From contig OZ246407.1 of assembly GCA_965231025.1 (NCBI GenBank), positions 806,001-870,000 on the forward strand: a stretch of DNA of 64,000 bases, in the 5' to 3' direction. Source of the DNA: PALSA-1335 sp965231025. GTDB lineage: Bacteria; Patescibacteriota; Gracilibacteria; UBA1369. The position numbers were made by a program, and so were the translations under genes. Positions 35,834-45,389 of the stretch are shown here, piece after piece (position 1 is the first letter of the stretch; each line of letters starts with the position of its first letter). The notes under the pieces are model-generated. The model saw only the letters and a list, made by a program, of their open reading frames with translations. It did not search any database and was not told the DNA's origin.

Positions 35834-37846
35834 TTAAGGCGTTTCCTTGATGATGATATCAAGATTCGCCCCGGGAATATCCACGACATGGATGCCCTGG
35901 ACAAGAACCTGATAGTTTTTTTCTATGGCCGTGATGCGGATCGCAAGCTTGGCAAGCGAAGAATTATAATACCCTGACAATTTGTCCAAAGCAGCAAGAT
36001 GGGCCTTAAGCGAACTCTGCTTCTGGGAAACATCAATAAAGCTTTTCAGAAGGAAATCGGACTTTTCACCGGCAAGCCCCTGCAGGGCGACGAAGAAATC
36101 CGTCTCGGCCCTGGCTTTTTCCGGGTTAAGACTTTCGAGCGAAATTTTGAGGTCATCGATCTCGGTATTGATCTCGCGAAGCATGGTGGTACTTTTTTCC
36201 TGAACCTCCTTCAGTTTCGCCACATGGGCGTTCATCGCTTTTTCACGTTCCGTGGTCTGATCAAGCATCTGGTACACATCGACGTCATAAACACTTACGA
36301 GTTCACGGAGATTTTTGACATATGCGATAAAACGGTTGGTTTCGGCAACGAGGTCTTCACCCTTCCCGTAATAATACGCGGGGGTAATCCCCGTCTCCCC
36401 CTCCACTCTCGGTTCGCTCAGGTAGCCGAAGTAGTAGGCATTGAAAAGTTGTGAAGCAAAGAGATCACTGGTGCTTCCCCGGTTATCCCCGAAAAGTAAG
36501 GCAGTGGTAATGCCCCACTCGCGCAAAAGCTGATCGTCGAGGTGAACTTCTACCGGCGGCGGCGCTTTGAAAAAATCCGCCACGTAGTTATAAACCTTTT
36601 CATGGACCTTCAACAGATACCCCGCGTACAAGCCGCCGCCGATCACCATCAGAACCAAAAAGAGCCCCAATTTCTTCACGTCAAATTTCAGGCGGAAATT
36701 ATGCAAAGCCGTCCCAACGGACTTGAGGACTCCCGCGGAAAATCCCCCCGCGGCCTGGAGAAAAGATTTCCGCACATTCAAACCCTCCGACTCGGACATG
36801 GTCTCCTTGGAGGATTCCTTCTTTTCGGCCTTATGTTCCTTTTCTTCAACTTTTTTAACCTTCTTCAAAGGCTTGATCTCTTCGGCCTCTGACTCTTCCT
36901 CAAGAACTTTTTTTTCTTCCGGAGGCTGCGGATAGGGGAAAATCGGAGGTAGTTCATTCTCTTTTTCCTTCTCCGTGTGAACTTCCTCCATGCTCACAGG
37001 CGGACGGGACTCTTGATGCGGGTCCTTGATAATGACATCACTTTCCTCTTCCGATTCTCCCGTTGGAAAAATCGGCGGAAGATTTTCAAGACTCACATCC
37101 TCAGGTTCGGGTTCCGGCTCAGGAGGCGCGGCAATCTGTTGAACATCAGGATAAACTTCAGGCTGAACCGCCGGTTCAGGTTTTGGTTCCGGCTTTGATT
37201 CGGGCACCTCCGGCGTGACCACCGGTTCAGGCCTCGGTTCAGGCTTCTCCTCAGGAGTGGTACCCAATTCCTTCGCTTCAACCTTCGGAGGTTCTGATTT
37301 TTGCACGGGCACCTCGTCCGAATGAATCAAAGGACCCGCAAAACTGTGCGTTTTATGACTCAGGGGAGGAAGCTCCTTCACAGGCTCCTCAGGTTTCTGG
37401 ACGGTTTTTTCAAGCGGCTTCCGGACAGGTTCCCGAACAAGTTTCTGAGGTTTCTCCTCCTTCTGCTGAGCCTGGGGAACGATCACTTTTGACCTCGGGG
37501 CATGCTCCTCGGACCGCTTGGCAATAGGATGCTCCACCGGGGGCAATGCCTCCTTTTTTCTTTCGGGAACAACCTTTTCCGCCTGTTTTTCCACAACAGC
37601 CCCTTCGGGCTTCTCCGGCTTGGAAACAACAGACTGGGGAAGATCCCCGGCCTGCTGCAAAGTCTCACGTTCAAGACGCTTCAATTCGGCCTTCTTCCTG
37701 CGGCGGCGGCGGCGGCGTTCACGTTCCTTGGCGGCACGATCAAGTTTTGCCTGATCCACAACCTCGGATTTGACCTCAGTAGACGGATCGAGCGGGCCGG
37801 ACTGCCCCTGCTTTCCCTGATTTTGAGCACCATCACCCTCAGCCAT
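35834..37846 (-). CDS. 670-aa Pro/Glu/Lys-rich single-span membrane protein
   Basis: Unknown function. Residues 1-350 are low-complexity and highly charged. They include an Arg/Lys block near 34-50 (RAAKERERRRRRRRKKAELK) and long Pro/Glu/Lys/Val runs. One membrane segment lies at about 385-407 (LGLFLVLMVIGGGLYAGYLL). The outer domain of about 260 residues starts with VHLDDQLLREWGITTALLFG and contains two coiled-coil stretches (about 500-580). It looks like a TonB- or scaffold-like spacer protein that links the cytoplasm to a surface domain. It lies between two terminator-like hairpins and stands alone. Confidence 0.6.
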   Translation of the reverse strand: MAEGDGAQNQGKQGQSGPLDPSTEVKSEVVDQAKLDRAAKERERRRRRRRKKAELKRLERETLQQAGDLPQSVVSKPEKPEGAVVEKQAEKVVPERKKEALPPVEHPIAKRSEEHAPRSKVIVPQAQQKEEKPQKLVREPVRKPLEKTVQKPEEPVKELPPLSHKTHSFAGPLIHSDEVPVQKSEPPKVEAKELGTTPEEKPEPRPEPVVTPEVPESKPEPKPEPAVQPEVYPDVQQIAAPPEPEPEPEDVSLENLPPIFPTGESEEESDVIIKDPHQESRPPVSMEEVHTEKEKENELPPIFPYPQPPEEKKVLEEESEAEEIKPLKKVKKVEEKEHKAEKKESSKETMSESEGLNVRKSFLQAAGGFSAGVLKSVGTALHNFRLKFDVKKLGLFLVLMVIGGGLYAGYLLKVHEKVYNYVADFFKAPPPVEVHLDDQLLREWGITTALLFGDNRGSTSDLFASQLFNAYYFGYLSEPRVEGETGITPAYYYGKGEDLVAETNRFIAYVKNLRELVSVYDVDVYQMLDQTTEREKAMNAHVAKLKEVQEKSTTMLREINTEIDDLKISLESLNPEKARAETDFFVALQGLAGEKSDFLLKSFIDVSQKQSSLKAHLAALDKLSGYYNSSLAKLAIRITAIEKNYQVLVQGIHVVDIPGANLDIIIKETP

Positions 37847-37880
37847 ATGACGAATACATAGAATCCTTCTATTTTAGCAC

Positions 37881-37909
37881 AAAAAGCCCCGTTTGAAAAC
37901 GGGGCTTTT
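37881..37909 (-). terminator. terminator after the Yip1-like gene
   Basis: AAAAAGCCCC-GTTTGAAAAC-GGGGCTTTT hairpin. On the minus strand the right arm is followed by a T-run, so it terminates transcription from 38632. Confidence 0.8.
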
Positions 37910-37939
37910 GAAGGATTGCTAGGGAAAAACCGGCTGTTT

Positions 37940-38632
37940 TTAGGTCAAACTGAAGGCGGCACCGCCCATAGCGGAAAGACCCAGGGCGCCAATAACCGCC
38001 GTGAGGGCGATAAAGACCACAATGGTCACGATAATCGTCAGGACCGCATTGGTTGAATTCAGCTTGTGAATGTTGGTCAGTGCCATATAGTTCACAACCA
38101 GGAGCCAGATGGACGCGATGGTCGTCAAAACCGGTACCACGGTCAGGAAACCAACAACGTTCAAAAGCGCCGCATAACCCATCACGCGGAAATACTGCGG
38201 GAACTTCGCCTGTCCGTGAAACATTTTCTCTGCAACCATACTCGTCACATAAAACACCACAGCTCCCATCACAATCGAGAGAACCGCTCCGATAAGAGCG
38301 CTCACAATTGGAGTGCGGAAAGTGGTGTTCAAAAAGGTGTACCCCAAAATTGCGCCGCCAAGCGGAGCACCGATGGCACCCACGGCAAGGTAAACCAGCG
38401 CAAGACTGATTCCCTCTGCATCACGATGGGCGACCTTCTCCATGGCCGCTTTGTTCAGTTTGAGAATCTCGATGATATCGCCAAACCCGCCCTTCAGGCT
38501 GTCGGCATTAACATTTTTCATATCGATTTTTGGAATCTCGGGCATACCGCCGTGAGCCGGTTTATGTTCGGGCTGATGTTCCGGAGTGTGGTGGGCGGGT
38601 GTGTGATGTTCCGAATGTTGTTCCTCGATCAT
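37940..38632 (-). CDS. Yip1-like membrane protein with His-rich N-terminus
   Basis: A 230-aa protein. The ATG at 38632 gives MIEEQHSEHHTPAHHTPEHQ, a His/Pro/Glu-rich leader. The upstream in-frame part to 38746 is an unlikely extension. After a segment with PKIDMKNVNADSLKGGFGDI come five hydrophobic segments (about 80-230), containing IGAPLGGAILGYTF and IASIWLLVVNYMALTNIHKL, the pattern of the Yip1 domain. The role is unknown; the histidine leader could bind metal. Confidence 0.65.
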   Translation of the reverse strand: MIEEQHSEHHTPAHHTPEHQPEHKPAHGGMPEIPKIDMKNVNADSLKGGFGDIIEILKLNKAAMEKVAHRDAEGISLALVYLAVGAIGAPLGGAILGYTFLNTTFRTPIVSALIGAVLSIVMGAVVFYVTSMVAEKMFHGQAKFPQYFRVMGYAALLNVVGFLTVVPVLTTIASIWLLVVNYMALTNIHKLNSTNAVLTIIVTIVVFIALTAVIGALGLSAMGGAAFSLT

Positions 38633-38838
38633 AGAAGAAAATAATGAATAGGTAAAACACGCCTTATTGTAAAAGAAAGCCGACGTAATTGCAACAAACC
38701 GATCGGCAAAATGCGCCACGGGTAAACCAAAACATAAAAGTGACAATCCATCAAATCAAAGTAGCGGTAAAACATTCCTACAATGCGGACTCTTCGTTAC
38801 AATTCCTCCCTGGATTTATTAATTCTTAACCCCAACCT

Positions 38839-40908
38839 ATGCAAGTCCCTCTTGTTGCGATCGGCATAAGCGTTTTTGCGCTTTTATATGCCGTTGTTCT
38901 CATCGTTTCGATCCTTAAGCGTTCCACGGGAAACGAAAAAATGCGTGAAATCGCCAAATCGATCCAGGAAGGCGCCATGGCATATCTCAACCGCCAATCG
39001 ATAACCATCACCATCATCGCCACCATTATTTTCCTGGCGATGGCTTTCATTCTTCCGAAGGGTTCCCATAACGATAACATTCTCACCGCAATTGGCTTTG
39101 TCGTGGGCGCACTCTTTTCAGCCCTCGCGGGATACATTGGCATGAGTGTTTCGGTCCGCGCCAATGTCCGCACCACTGAAGCCGCAAAAAATTCCCTTCA
39201 GGACGCTCTGTCCGTCGCGTTCAAGGGAGGTTCGGTCACCGGACTTGCGGTCGTAGGCCTTGCACTCCTTGGGGTAAGCGGCTTCTACTATGTATTTACG
39301 AACAACCTTGGTATCCCTTTGAACGAAGCGCCAAAACTCCTCATCGGTTTCGGATTTGGAGCATCCCTCGTTTCCCTCTTCGCGCGTATCGGCGGAGGCA
39401 TCTTCACCAAAGCAGCCGACGTCGGAGCGGACATCGTGGGTAAAGTTGAAAAAAACATTCCTGAGGATGATCCAAGAAATCCGGCCGTGATCGCGGACAA
39501 CGTCGGCGACAACGTCGGCGACTGCGCCGGCATGGGAGCCGATCTTTTCGAAACGTACGCCGTAACGCTGATCGCCGCCATGATCCTTGCGGCCTCAACC
39601 CTCATGGATAAAGTCGGAGCAAACGGCATTGAATATCCCCTCGCTCTCGGCGCCATTGCCGTCATCACTTCCATTATCGGAACCTTCTTTGTGAAACTCG
39701 GAAAAAAGAAGAACATCATGGGCGCCCTATATAAGGGAATGCTCGTCACGGGACTTCTCGCGGCCGTGGGTTTCTATTTCCTCAATAGCTACTTCATCGG
39801 CGACATCTTCATTTATTACGCAGCACTGGTCGGTCTGGGCGTCACGTTCTTCATCACGATCATTACTGAATACTACACATCAACCGCTTACAGCCCGGTA
39901 AAGAAAATCGCGAAATCCTCGGAGACCGGCGCAGGCACCAACGTCATCACAGGGCTCGCCGTGGGTCTGCAAAGCACCGCCGCTCCGGTCATTCTTGTGG
40001 TGGTCGCCATCTTCCTTGCATACTACTTCGGTGACAATTCATCCCTGCACAACGGCGTATACGGTATTGCCATCGCCGCCGTTGCCATGCTTTCAACAAC
40101 CGGCATGGTGATCGCCACCGACTCCTACGGCCCGATTACCGACAACGCCGGGGGAATTGCGGAAATGGCCGGCCTTCCGGAAAAAGTCCGCAAACACACC
40201 GACGCTCTGGATGCCGTAGGTAACACCACCAAAGCGGTCACCAAAGGTTACGCCATCGCTTCCGCTGCCCTTGCCGCACTCGTACTCTTCCAGGCGTACA
40301 CGGAAGACCTGTCGGCACACGCACCGAACGTGAATTTCGTTTTTGACATCACCAACCCGATGGTACTGATCGGACTCTTCATCGGAGGACTTCTTCCGTT
40401 CCTCTTTGCGGCTTCCCTCATGGAATCCGTCGGCAAAACCGCTTACAAAGTTGTTGAAGAGGTACGCCGCCAGTTCAAAGAGATCAAAGGCATCATGAGC
40501 GGAAAAGAAAAACCGGACTATGGACGCTGCGTGGACATCGTCACCAAAGCTGCTCTGGGAGAAATGGTGTTCCCGGCCGTCAGCGCGGTTGCCGTCACTA
40601 TTGCCGTAGGATGGCTTCTCGGCCCTCTGGCCCTGGGCGGTCTCCTGGGCGGTATTATCGTTTCCGGCTTCCTTCTGGCACTTATGATGTGCACGGGCGG
40701 CGGCGCGTGGGATAACGGCAAGAAATACATCGAATCGGGCCACTTTGGAGGAAAAGGTTCCGACGCGCACAAAGCCGCCGTGGTCGGTGACACCGTCGGT
40801 GACCCGTTCAAGGATACCGCAGGCCCAGCGATCAACTCTCTCATCAAGGTCGTCAACACTATCGCGCTCATCATGGCGCCTATGCTCGCAGCAATGCTCA
40901 TAAAGTAA
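38839..40908 (+). CDS. hppA: membrane-bound proton-translocating pyrophosphatase (K+-independent type)
   Basis: HppA couples pyrophosphate hydrolysis to ion pumping. The 689-aa protein has about 16 membrane segments. The pyrophosphate-binding motifs are DVGADIVGKVEKNIPEDDPR with DNVGDNVGDCAGMGAD, TDSYGPITDNAGGIAEM, and the C-terminal VVGDTVGDPFKDTAGPAINS. In the cation-selectivity segment GNTTKAVTKGY a lysine (K465) and threonine (T468) occupy the two positions that are Ala and Gly in K+-dependent enzymes. This predicts a K+-independent H+ pump. It has a following strong terminator and stands as a single transcription unit. Confidence 0.97.
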   Translation: MQVPLVAIGISVFALLYAVVLIVSILKRSTGNEKMREIAKSIQEGAMAYLNRQSITITIIATIIFLAMAFILPKGSHNDNILTAIGFVVGALFSALAGYIGMSVSVRANVRTTEAAKNSLQDALSVAFKGGSVTGLAVVGLALLGVSGFYYVFTNNLGIPLNEAPKLLIGFGFGASLVSLFARIGGGIFTKAADVGADIVGKVEKNIPEDDPRNPAVIADNVGDNVGDCAGMGADLFETYAVTLIAAMILAASTLMDKVGANGIEYPLALGAIAVITSIIGTFFVKLGKKKNIMGALYKGMLVTGLLAAVGFYFLNSYFIGDIFIYYAALVGLGVTFFITIITEYYTSTAYSPVKKIAKSSETGAGTNVITGLAVGLQSTAAPVILVVVAIFLAYYFGDNSSLHNGVYGIAIAAVAMLSTTGMVIATDSYGPITDNAGGIAEMAGLPEKVRKHTDALDAVGNTTKAVTKGYAIASAALAALVLFQAYTEDLSAHAPNVNFVFDITNPMVLIGLFIGGLLPFLFAASLMESVGKTAYKVVEEVRRQFKEIKGIMSGKEKPDYGRCVDIVTKAALGEMVFPAVSAVAVTIAVGWLLGPLALGGLLGGIIVSGFLLALMMCTGGGAWDNGKKYIESGHFGGKGSDAHKAAVVGDTVGDPFKDTAGPAINSLIKVVNTIALIMAPMLAAMLIK

Positions 40909-40913
40909 CAATT

Positions 40914-40944
40914 GAAAGGGGGCCCCGCCGTAGCGGGGCCCTTT
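40914..40944 (+). terminator. terminator of hppA
   Basis: GGGGCCCCGC-CGTA-GCGGGGCCC stem flanked by AAAG and CTTT, six bases after the hppA stop codon. Confidence 0.8.
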
Positions 40945-40978
40945 CCATATCTCCCACCATTTCACCTCATTTTTACCC

Positions 40979-41254
40979 ATGGAAATATCCGCAAACAACC
41001 AGTCCCTTTCCAGGGTTGAAGCCGTGGTGACCTCCATGGATGAAAACTTTGCTGAACTTCAGATCGCCGGCAGTTACGAAACCTTCCTGTGGCCCAGAAA
41101 GGAAATCCTGCCAAACATCGCCGTCGGACAAAAAATCCTGATCGAACTCAAAAACCACCCGCTCACCGGAATCCAGAAAACAGTGGAAAAAGCCCGGGAA
41201 GAAAACAAAGACCCCGTGCAGCAAATCAAACTTCTGGAAAGCCTGATCAACTGA
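40979..41254 (+). CDS. hypothetical 91-aa protein
   Basis: A small protein between two terminators. It has a beta-rich core (SRVEAVVTSMDENFAELQIA, LPNIAVGQKILIELKNHPL) and a helical Lys/Glu/Gln tail. This resembles a small OB/SH3-type fold, but no family is recognised. The start MEISANNQSLSRVEAVV has no Shine-Dalgarno sequence. Confidence 0.6.
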   Translation: MEISANNQSLSRVEAVVTSMDENFAELQIAGSYETFLWPRKEILPNIAVGQKILIELKNHPLTGIQKTVEKAREENKDPVQQIKLLESLIN

Positions 41255-41285
41255 GCCGCCGACCGGCAATAAACACATCAAAGAA

Positions 41286-41314
41286 AAGAGCCCCGCCTTG
41301 TCAGCGGGGCTCTT
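41286..41314. terminator. bidirectional terminator between 91-aa gene and L25
   Basis: AAGAGCCCCGC-CTTGTCA-GCGGGGCTCTT: an 11-bp perfect stem serving the convergent genes on either side. Confidence 0.8.
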
Positions 41315-41339
41315 GATAATCTCAAAACAGAAACCGTGC

Positions 41340-42008
41340 CTATTTTTTCTCTTCAGCAGCCGGAGCAGCGGCACCTTCAGCGGGAACTGCCGGAGTACCG
41401 GAAGCGGCAGCGCTTTCAGCGACGGCGGCCTCCATGGTGGTCGTCGGTTCAACCTCTTCCTTCACGACTGAGATGGAAACGACAACGTCATCAGGATTGC
41501 CGGTAAGCTTCACGCCGGAAGGCAATTGAAGATCGCTCAAATGGATGGAGCTGTGGAGAGTCTCAAGACCGGAAACATCCACCTCGATGCTCTGAGGCAA
41601 ATCCGCAGGAAGACACTTTACTTCGAGTTCATGACGGAGCGTGGTCAAAATACCGCCGAGATTCTTCACGGCTGGGGCAAGACCCACAATCACGACCGGA
41701 ATGTCAGCCTTCACTTCAACATTCATGTTCACGGACACAAAATCGATATGGTCAAAATTGTCGGTCAAAGGGTTGTACTGAACGTCGTGGACAAGGACCG
41801 GCTTCTTTTTGCCGTCAATGTTGAGTTCGATCACCTGGTTTCCGCCGGCTCTTTCAAAAGCTTTGCGGAAAGTCTGGTAATCAACCTGGAGAGCCACGCT
41901 CTTCTCTTTATCCCCGTAGAAAACAGCCGGGATTTGGCGCTGTTTGCGAAGGTAGTTTGGAGAAACCTTCACGTCACGGACCTTCACGTCCAAAAGTATC
42001 TTTTCCAT
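41340..42008 (-). CDS. rplY: 50S ribosomal protein L25 (CTC form)
   Basis: L25/CTC binds 5S rRNA. The 222-aa protein has the N-terminal L25 domain (VSPNYLRKQRQIPAVFYGDK, VHDVQYNPLTDNFDHIDFVS V) and the C-terminal TL5 beta domain (DIPVVIVGLAPAVKNLGGIL, PQSIEVDVSGLETLHSSIHL). An Ala/Glu/Pro-rich tail of about 40 residues follows. Length and order fit the long CTC family. The divergent ybaB gene follows on the other strand. Confidence 0.95.
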   Translation of the reverse strand: MEKILLDVKVRDVKVSPNYLRKQRQIPAVFYGDKEKSVALQVDYQTFRKAFERAGGNQVIELNIDGKKKPVLVHDVQYNPLTDNFDHIDFVSVNMNVEVKADIPVVIVGLAPAVKNLGGILTTLRHELEVKCLPADLPQSIEVDVSGLETLHSSIHLSDLQLPSGVKLTGNPDDVVVSISVVKEEVEPTTTMEAAVAESAAASGTPAVPAEGAAAPAAEEKK

Positions 42009-42199
42009 AGTATTAAAATATAATAAATTTCATTTTAAGACAAAAGCACGAGCAGTTTACCTGAACGAATTGAGGAAAGCAACGTTTTTTGTTGACGCCC
42101 GGGAAAGGCTTCCGTACAATTAAAAAGTACAGACCGCCGGGCCGGCCCCGTCGCTTGTAAAAGCACAAAAAGCCCACATATCCACTAACAAAAACCACC

Positions 42200-42493
42200 A
42201 TGGGAATGTTTGACCAGGCCAAGAACCTCTATCAGCTCCAAAAACAGGCCAAAGAGATCAAAAAAGAGCTCCAAAACATCCATATTGAAGCGGAAGTTGA
42301 GGGGGTCATCGTCATCATCAACGGGGAACAGGAGGTCGTTTCCGTGACCATTTCCGAAGACGCCCAGCAAAATCCGGGAAAACTCCAGGAAAACCTGGTG
42401 AAAGCCTTCAACAAAGCCATCAAAAAATCCCAACAGATCGCGGCCGAAAAAATGAAGGGAGTCATGGGCGGACTGGGACTTCCGGGGGCCTGA
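42200..42493 (+). CDS. YbaB/EbfC nucleoid-associated protein
   Basis: A 97-aa protein of the small dimeric DNA-binding family. It shows the family pattern GMFDQAKNLYQLQKQAKEIK at the start, the central beta strands VEGVIVIINGEQEVVSVTIS, and the C-terminal helices ending in MKGVMGGLGLPG. It is usually next to dnaX-recR, which is not the case here. It lies 54 bases before mltG. Confidence 0.92.
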   Translation: MGMFDQAKNLYQLQKQAKEIKKELQNIHIEAEVEGVIVIINGEQEVVSVTISEDAQQNPGKLQENLVKAFNKAIKKSQQIAAEKMKGVMGGLGLPGA

Positions 42494-42547
42494 GAACAAC
42501 CCGTAAACACGGAAGGCCCCTCAAACTACACCCTAACCCGTTTCGCC

Positions 42548-43618
42548 ATGCACCGACGCCGGAACTCAAAAACCACGCTTGTTATTCTTGGAGCCCTTGC
42601 CGTACTCGCCCTGGGTTATTTTTGGTATGCCCAAAGCCGCTACCAGTACTTTATCACCACGCCCGTCAACCCGGGAAACACCATTGACGCGCCCTTCGTC
42701 ATCAAGCGCGGCGACAACGTCGCGGGCATTGCCAAAAACCTCAAGGGCAAAGAGTTCATCCTGGACGAAGACGCCTTTAAAACCTATGCCAGACAAAACG
42801 ACGTCGACCGCAAAATCATTGCCGGACGTTTCCTGTTGAACCAAAGTCTCACCATTCCCCAGATCGTTGAAAAAATCACGAACCCCAAACAGGGCGAACT
42901 CACTCTTACGGTTCCCGAGGGCACCACCATCCGCGGCATCGATGAAAAACTTGTCGGCCTGGGAGCCATTGATGAAGGAGAGTTCATCCGGGCGACCAAA
43001 GAGTTCAACAACTACGCCAAATACCCCTTTCTGGACGGACAAAAGATGAAAGCGCTCCCCCATCCCCTGGAAGGGTTTCTTTTCCCGGACACCTACTTCA
43101 TCGACATCGCCCACTTTAGCGCGCAGGATTTGATCGACCTCATGCTCAAGGATTTCCAGTCAAGACTCCCCGACGAACTATTGGCCGACAAAGGGGCAAA
43201 ACTCACCGGAACGGGCGGCGAAGCCCAGTTCGTTTCACTGTACGACATCATCACCATGGCCTCGATCGTGGAAAAGGAGGTCAGGACGGAAGGTGACCGC
43301 AGAACCGTTGCGGGCATCCTCTGGAAGCGCGTGGAGGAAAACTGGTTCATGGGAGCCGACGCCACCCTGCTCTACCTTAAAAGCGACCGCACCATCGATT
43401 ACGAGGATTTAAAGGAAGACTCCCCGTACAACACCCGCAACCATCACGGCCTCCCCCCGGGCCCCATCAACAATCCCGGACTCAAGAGCATAGAGGCGGC
43501 AGCCAGCCCGGAACATTCCCCATACTATTTCTACCTCACCAAACCGGGAACGGGCGAAGTGGTCTACGGAAAAACCAACGACGAACACAACGCCAACAAA
43601 GCAAGGTACCTGAACTGA
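42548..43618 (+). CDS. mltG: endolytic murein transglycosylase MltG
   Basis: MltG cleaves nascent glycan strands and so sets their length. The 356-aa protein has an N-terminal anchor (about 9-28), a LysM-like part (FVIKRGDNVAGIAKNLKGKE) and the YceG catalytic domain. The catalytic glutamate is in TMASIVEKEVR. Further motifs are GADATLLYLKSD, DSPYNTRNHHGLPPGPINNP and the tail YFYLTKPGTGEVVYGKTNDEH. All agree with a functional enzyme, which supports peptidoglycan synthesis in this organism. Confidence 0.96.
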   Translation: MHRRRNSKTTLVILGALAVLALGYFWYAQSRYQYFITTPVNPGNTIDAPFVIKRGDNVAGIAKNLKGKEFILDEDAFKTYARQNDVDRKIIAGRFLLNQSLTIPQIVEKITNPKQGELTLTVPEGTTIRGIDEKLVGLGAIDEGEFIRATKEFNNYAKYPFLDGQKMKALPHPLEGFLFPDTYFIDIAHFSAQDLIDLMLKDFQSRLPDELLADKGAKLTGTGGEAQFVSLYDIITMASIVEKEVRTEGDRRTVAGILWKRVEENWFMGADATLLYLKSDRTIDYEDLKEDSPYNTRNHHGLPPGPINNPGLKSIEAAASPEHSPYYFYLTKPGTGEVVYGKTNDEHNANKARYLN

Positions 43619-43681
43619 TTCACCAGCACACACGCAAAACACAACCCGTGAAACAAACCGGACCGTTTTGCACTACGACAA

Positions 43682-45244
43682 TTAGAAACCCTGAGGTACA
43701 TCGTTTCCCGAAGTCGACGTCGTCGTGGTCGCAGGCGGGGTCGTTGTTACCGGCTGCTGGGTTGTTCCCGTTGTCGTGGTGACGGTTCCTGCGGGTTTGT
43801 TGTACGTGATCGTGAACTTCACTGTCTCACTCTTGTTTCCCTGCAGATCGACGGAATACATTTCGTACGTGTTCTCTCCGGAAACCAGATTGCCGCCGGC
43901 TTCGTTGGCATAGTAGGTCCAGGATGTCGAGCCGGAAACGAACTTGCTCAGAGTATAGCCATTCACCACAACCTTATCGGCACCGTGAACCTCCCCGTCG
44001 ACCTTCACCACGCCGGTCGTGGTGGTGGAGTCCGTGGTTCCGTTATATTTCAAAACTTTGGGGGCGGATAAAGCCTCCGTAATAGCCGCTGCAGCCTTGG
44101 TATAGGTGATACGGACATCGGCGGAGTCGCTCTTGTTTCCCGCGGCATCAACGGCGTAAAACCGGTAAATATTTTCCCCGGACTTATAGTTTCCCAGCGC
44201 TTCGGAAACGTTGTAGGTGAAACCCGCATCGCCCGCCTTGAACTTGCTCAGAGCATACTCGTCGGTATTGCCCGAAACCGTCTGGCTCACAATAACTTTG
44301 GAAGTGCCGGAACCGACAGTCCCAATGATAACCATCTTATTCTGATCCGAAGATACGGCGGATTCGGCAGGCTGAGTAATGACCGGCGACGACAACTGTC
44401 CCGGAGTTTCAACCGTCTGCTGGGTGGACGAGACGACCGCTCCGGACTCCTGTGTCATTCCCTCCTGGGTGCTGCCGACAGGCAAAAGCTGATTACTGAT
44501 CTGACTGAAGTCCGTCGGACTTTCATCCTCGCGGCTATTCCACAGATACCAGTCCGAAAGCTTGAACTGGTCACTCAGGGCCATGAGCACGGAAGGAGTT
44601 TCGCGGTTCTGGAAGGCCTTCATCACCGCCTCGTCAAGATTCAGCTCCTGTCCGACGCCGACCTGAATGGTGTCCAGAATGGAACTCTTATCGTTATCGG
44701 TTCCAAGAATTTGAACATTCACATTTCCCTTCATCACGCGCACGGTTTCAACACTGCCGCTTTCAACTTCAAAGGTCGTTCCCACATCAATGACCAGCAT
44801 GTGGGACGTTCTCACCTGTAAATCCGACTGATCCACTCCATCACTCCGGACCTTGTTCACCCAGACGGACCCGTGGTTGAGGGTTAACCCGATTTTTTCG
44901 ACGTCATTGCGTTTGGTGATATCGGTAAGAACAACTTCGGTATCATCACCCAGTCGGACCATCGTCCCGTTGAAAAATTTCAAAACGCCACGGCTGTTCA
45001 CTCCCGTTTTCACCGCGTCCCCCAGGAGCATTTTGGTGCCGCTGTAGCCGGTCTCCCATTCCTTGGTGCCATACTGGAGCATCTTGGCTTTTCCCTGGGC
45101 AACGTAAAAATACACGTCGCCTTTTGCCGCCTGTAAATTGCTCCAGAGCTGAAAACCGAGCACCCCGATCACACCCACCCCCACAAAAATGAGAAAGGGA
45201 AGCAAATACTCAAACGGACGTTTGCGACGGTACACTCGGCGCAT
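43682..45244 (-). CDS. FecR-domain membrane protein with two tandem Ig-like repeats
   Basis: The ATG at 45244 (MRRVYRRKRPFEYLLPFLIF) gives a basic start and a membrane segment at about 13-35. A longer frame to 45343 would run across its promoter. A FecR-like domain spans about 40-220 (GRGVLKFFNGTMVRLGDDTE-like strand and TSHMLVIDVGTTFEVESGSV). A Ser/Thr/Gln linker follows. Two repeats of about 85 residues share the pattern LSKF-x-G-W/FTY-x-E-A-x-GN-x-SGEN-x-Y-x-D-x-GNKS. A Thr/Pro-rich C-terminus ends the protein. There is no FecI sigma factor or TonB receptor nearby, so a structural or sensing role at the surface is more likely than iron signalling. Confidence 0.75.
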   Translation of the reverse strand: MRRVYRRKRPFEYLLPFLIFVGVGVIGVLGFQLWSNLQAAKGDVYFYVAQGKAKMLQYGTKEWETGYSGTKMLLGDAVKTGVNSRGVLKFFNGTMVRLGDDTEVVLTDITKRNDVEKIGLTLNHGSVWVNKVRSDGVDQSDLQVRTSHMLVIDVGTTFEVESGSVETVRVMKGNVNVQILGTDNDKSSILDTIQVGVGQELNLDEAVMKAFQNRETPSVLMALSDQFKLSDWYLWNSREDESPTDFSQISNQLLPVGSTQEGMTQESGAVVSSTQQTVETPGQLSSPVITQPAESAVSSDQNKMVIIGTVGSGTSKVIVSQTVSGNTDEYALSKFKAGDAGFTYNVSEALGNYKSGENIYRFYAVDAAGNKSDSADVRITYTKAAAAITEALSAPKVLKYNGTTDSTTTTGVVKVDGEVHGADKVVVNGYTLSKFVSGSTSWTYYANEAGGNLVSGENTYEMYSVDLQGNKSETVKFTITYNKPAGTVTTTTGTTQQPVTTTPPATTTTSTSGNDVPQGF

Positions 45245-45271
45245 AAAAAGCTCAATAACAAAACCGCAGAT

Positions 45272-45299
45272 AGTATAACAAGAACCGTATTGCTGTAAA
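45272..45299 (-). promoter_or_regulatory. promoter of the FecR-domain gene
   Basis: Minus-strand TTTACA (45294-45299), 16 bases, TATACT (45272-45277), about 28 bases before the ATG at 45244. Confidence 0.65.
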
Positions 45300-45307
45300 G
45301 ATAAAAC

Positions 45308-45382
45308 GCGCGAATTGGGAAAGTAAGTTTTCACCAAGCACACGCCTGAAAACTCTATCGTGCAAACTTTCCCAATTCGCGC
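45308..45382. repeat. 17-bp perfect inverted repeat beside dnaA
   Basis: GCGCGAATTGGGAAAGT at 45308-45324 is repeated as its exact reverse complement at 45366-45382. A nested 7-bp pair (AGTTTTC 45326-45332, GAAAACT 45348-45354) lies inside. This is longer than a normal terminator stem and lacks a T-run. Confidence 0.85.
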
Positions 45383-45389
45383 AACCAGT

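Noticed and set aside
40093..41037. 314-aa minus-strand frame
   Set aside because: Antisense to hppA, and it crosses the strong terminator at 40914.
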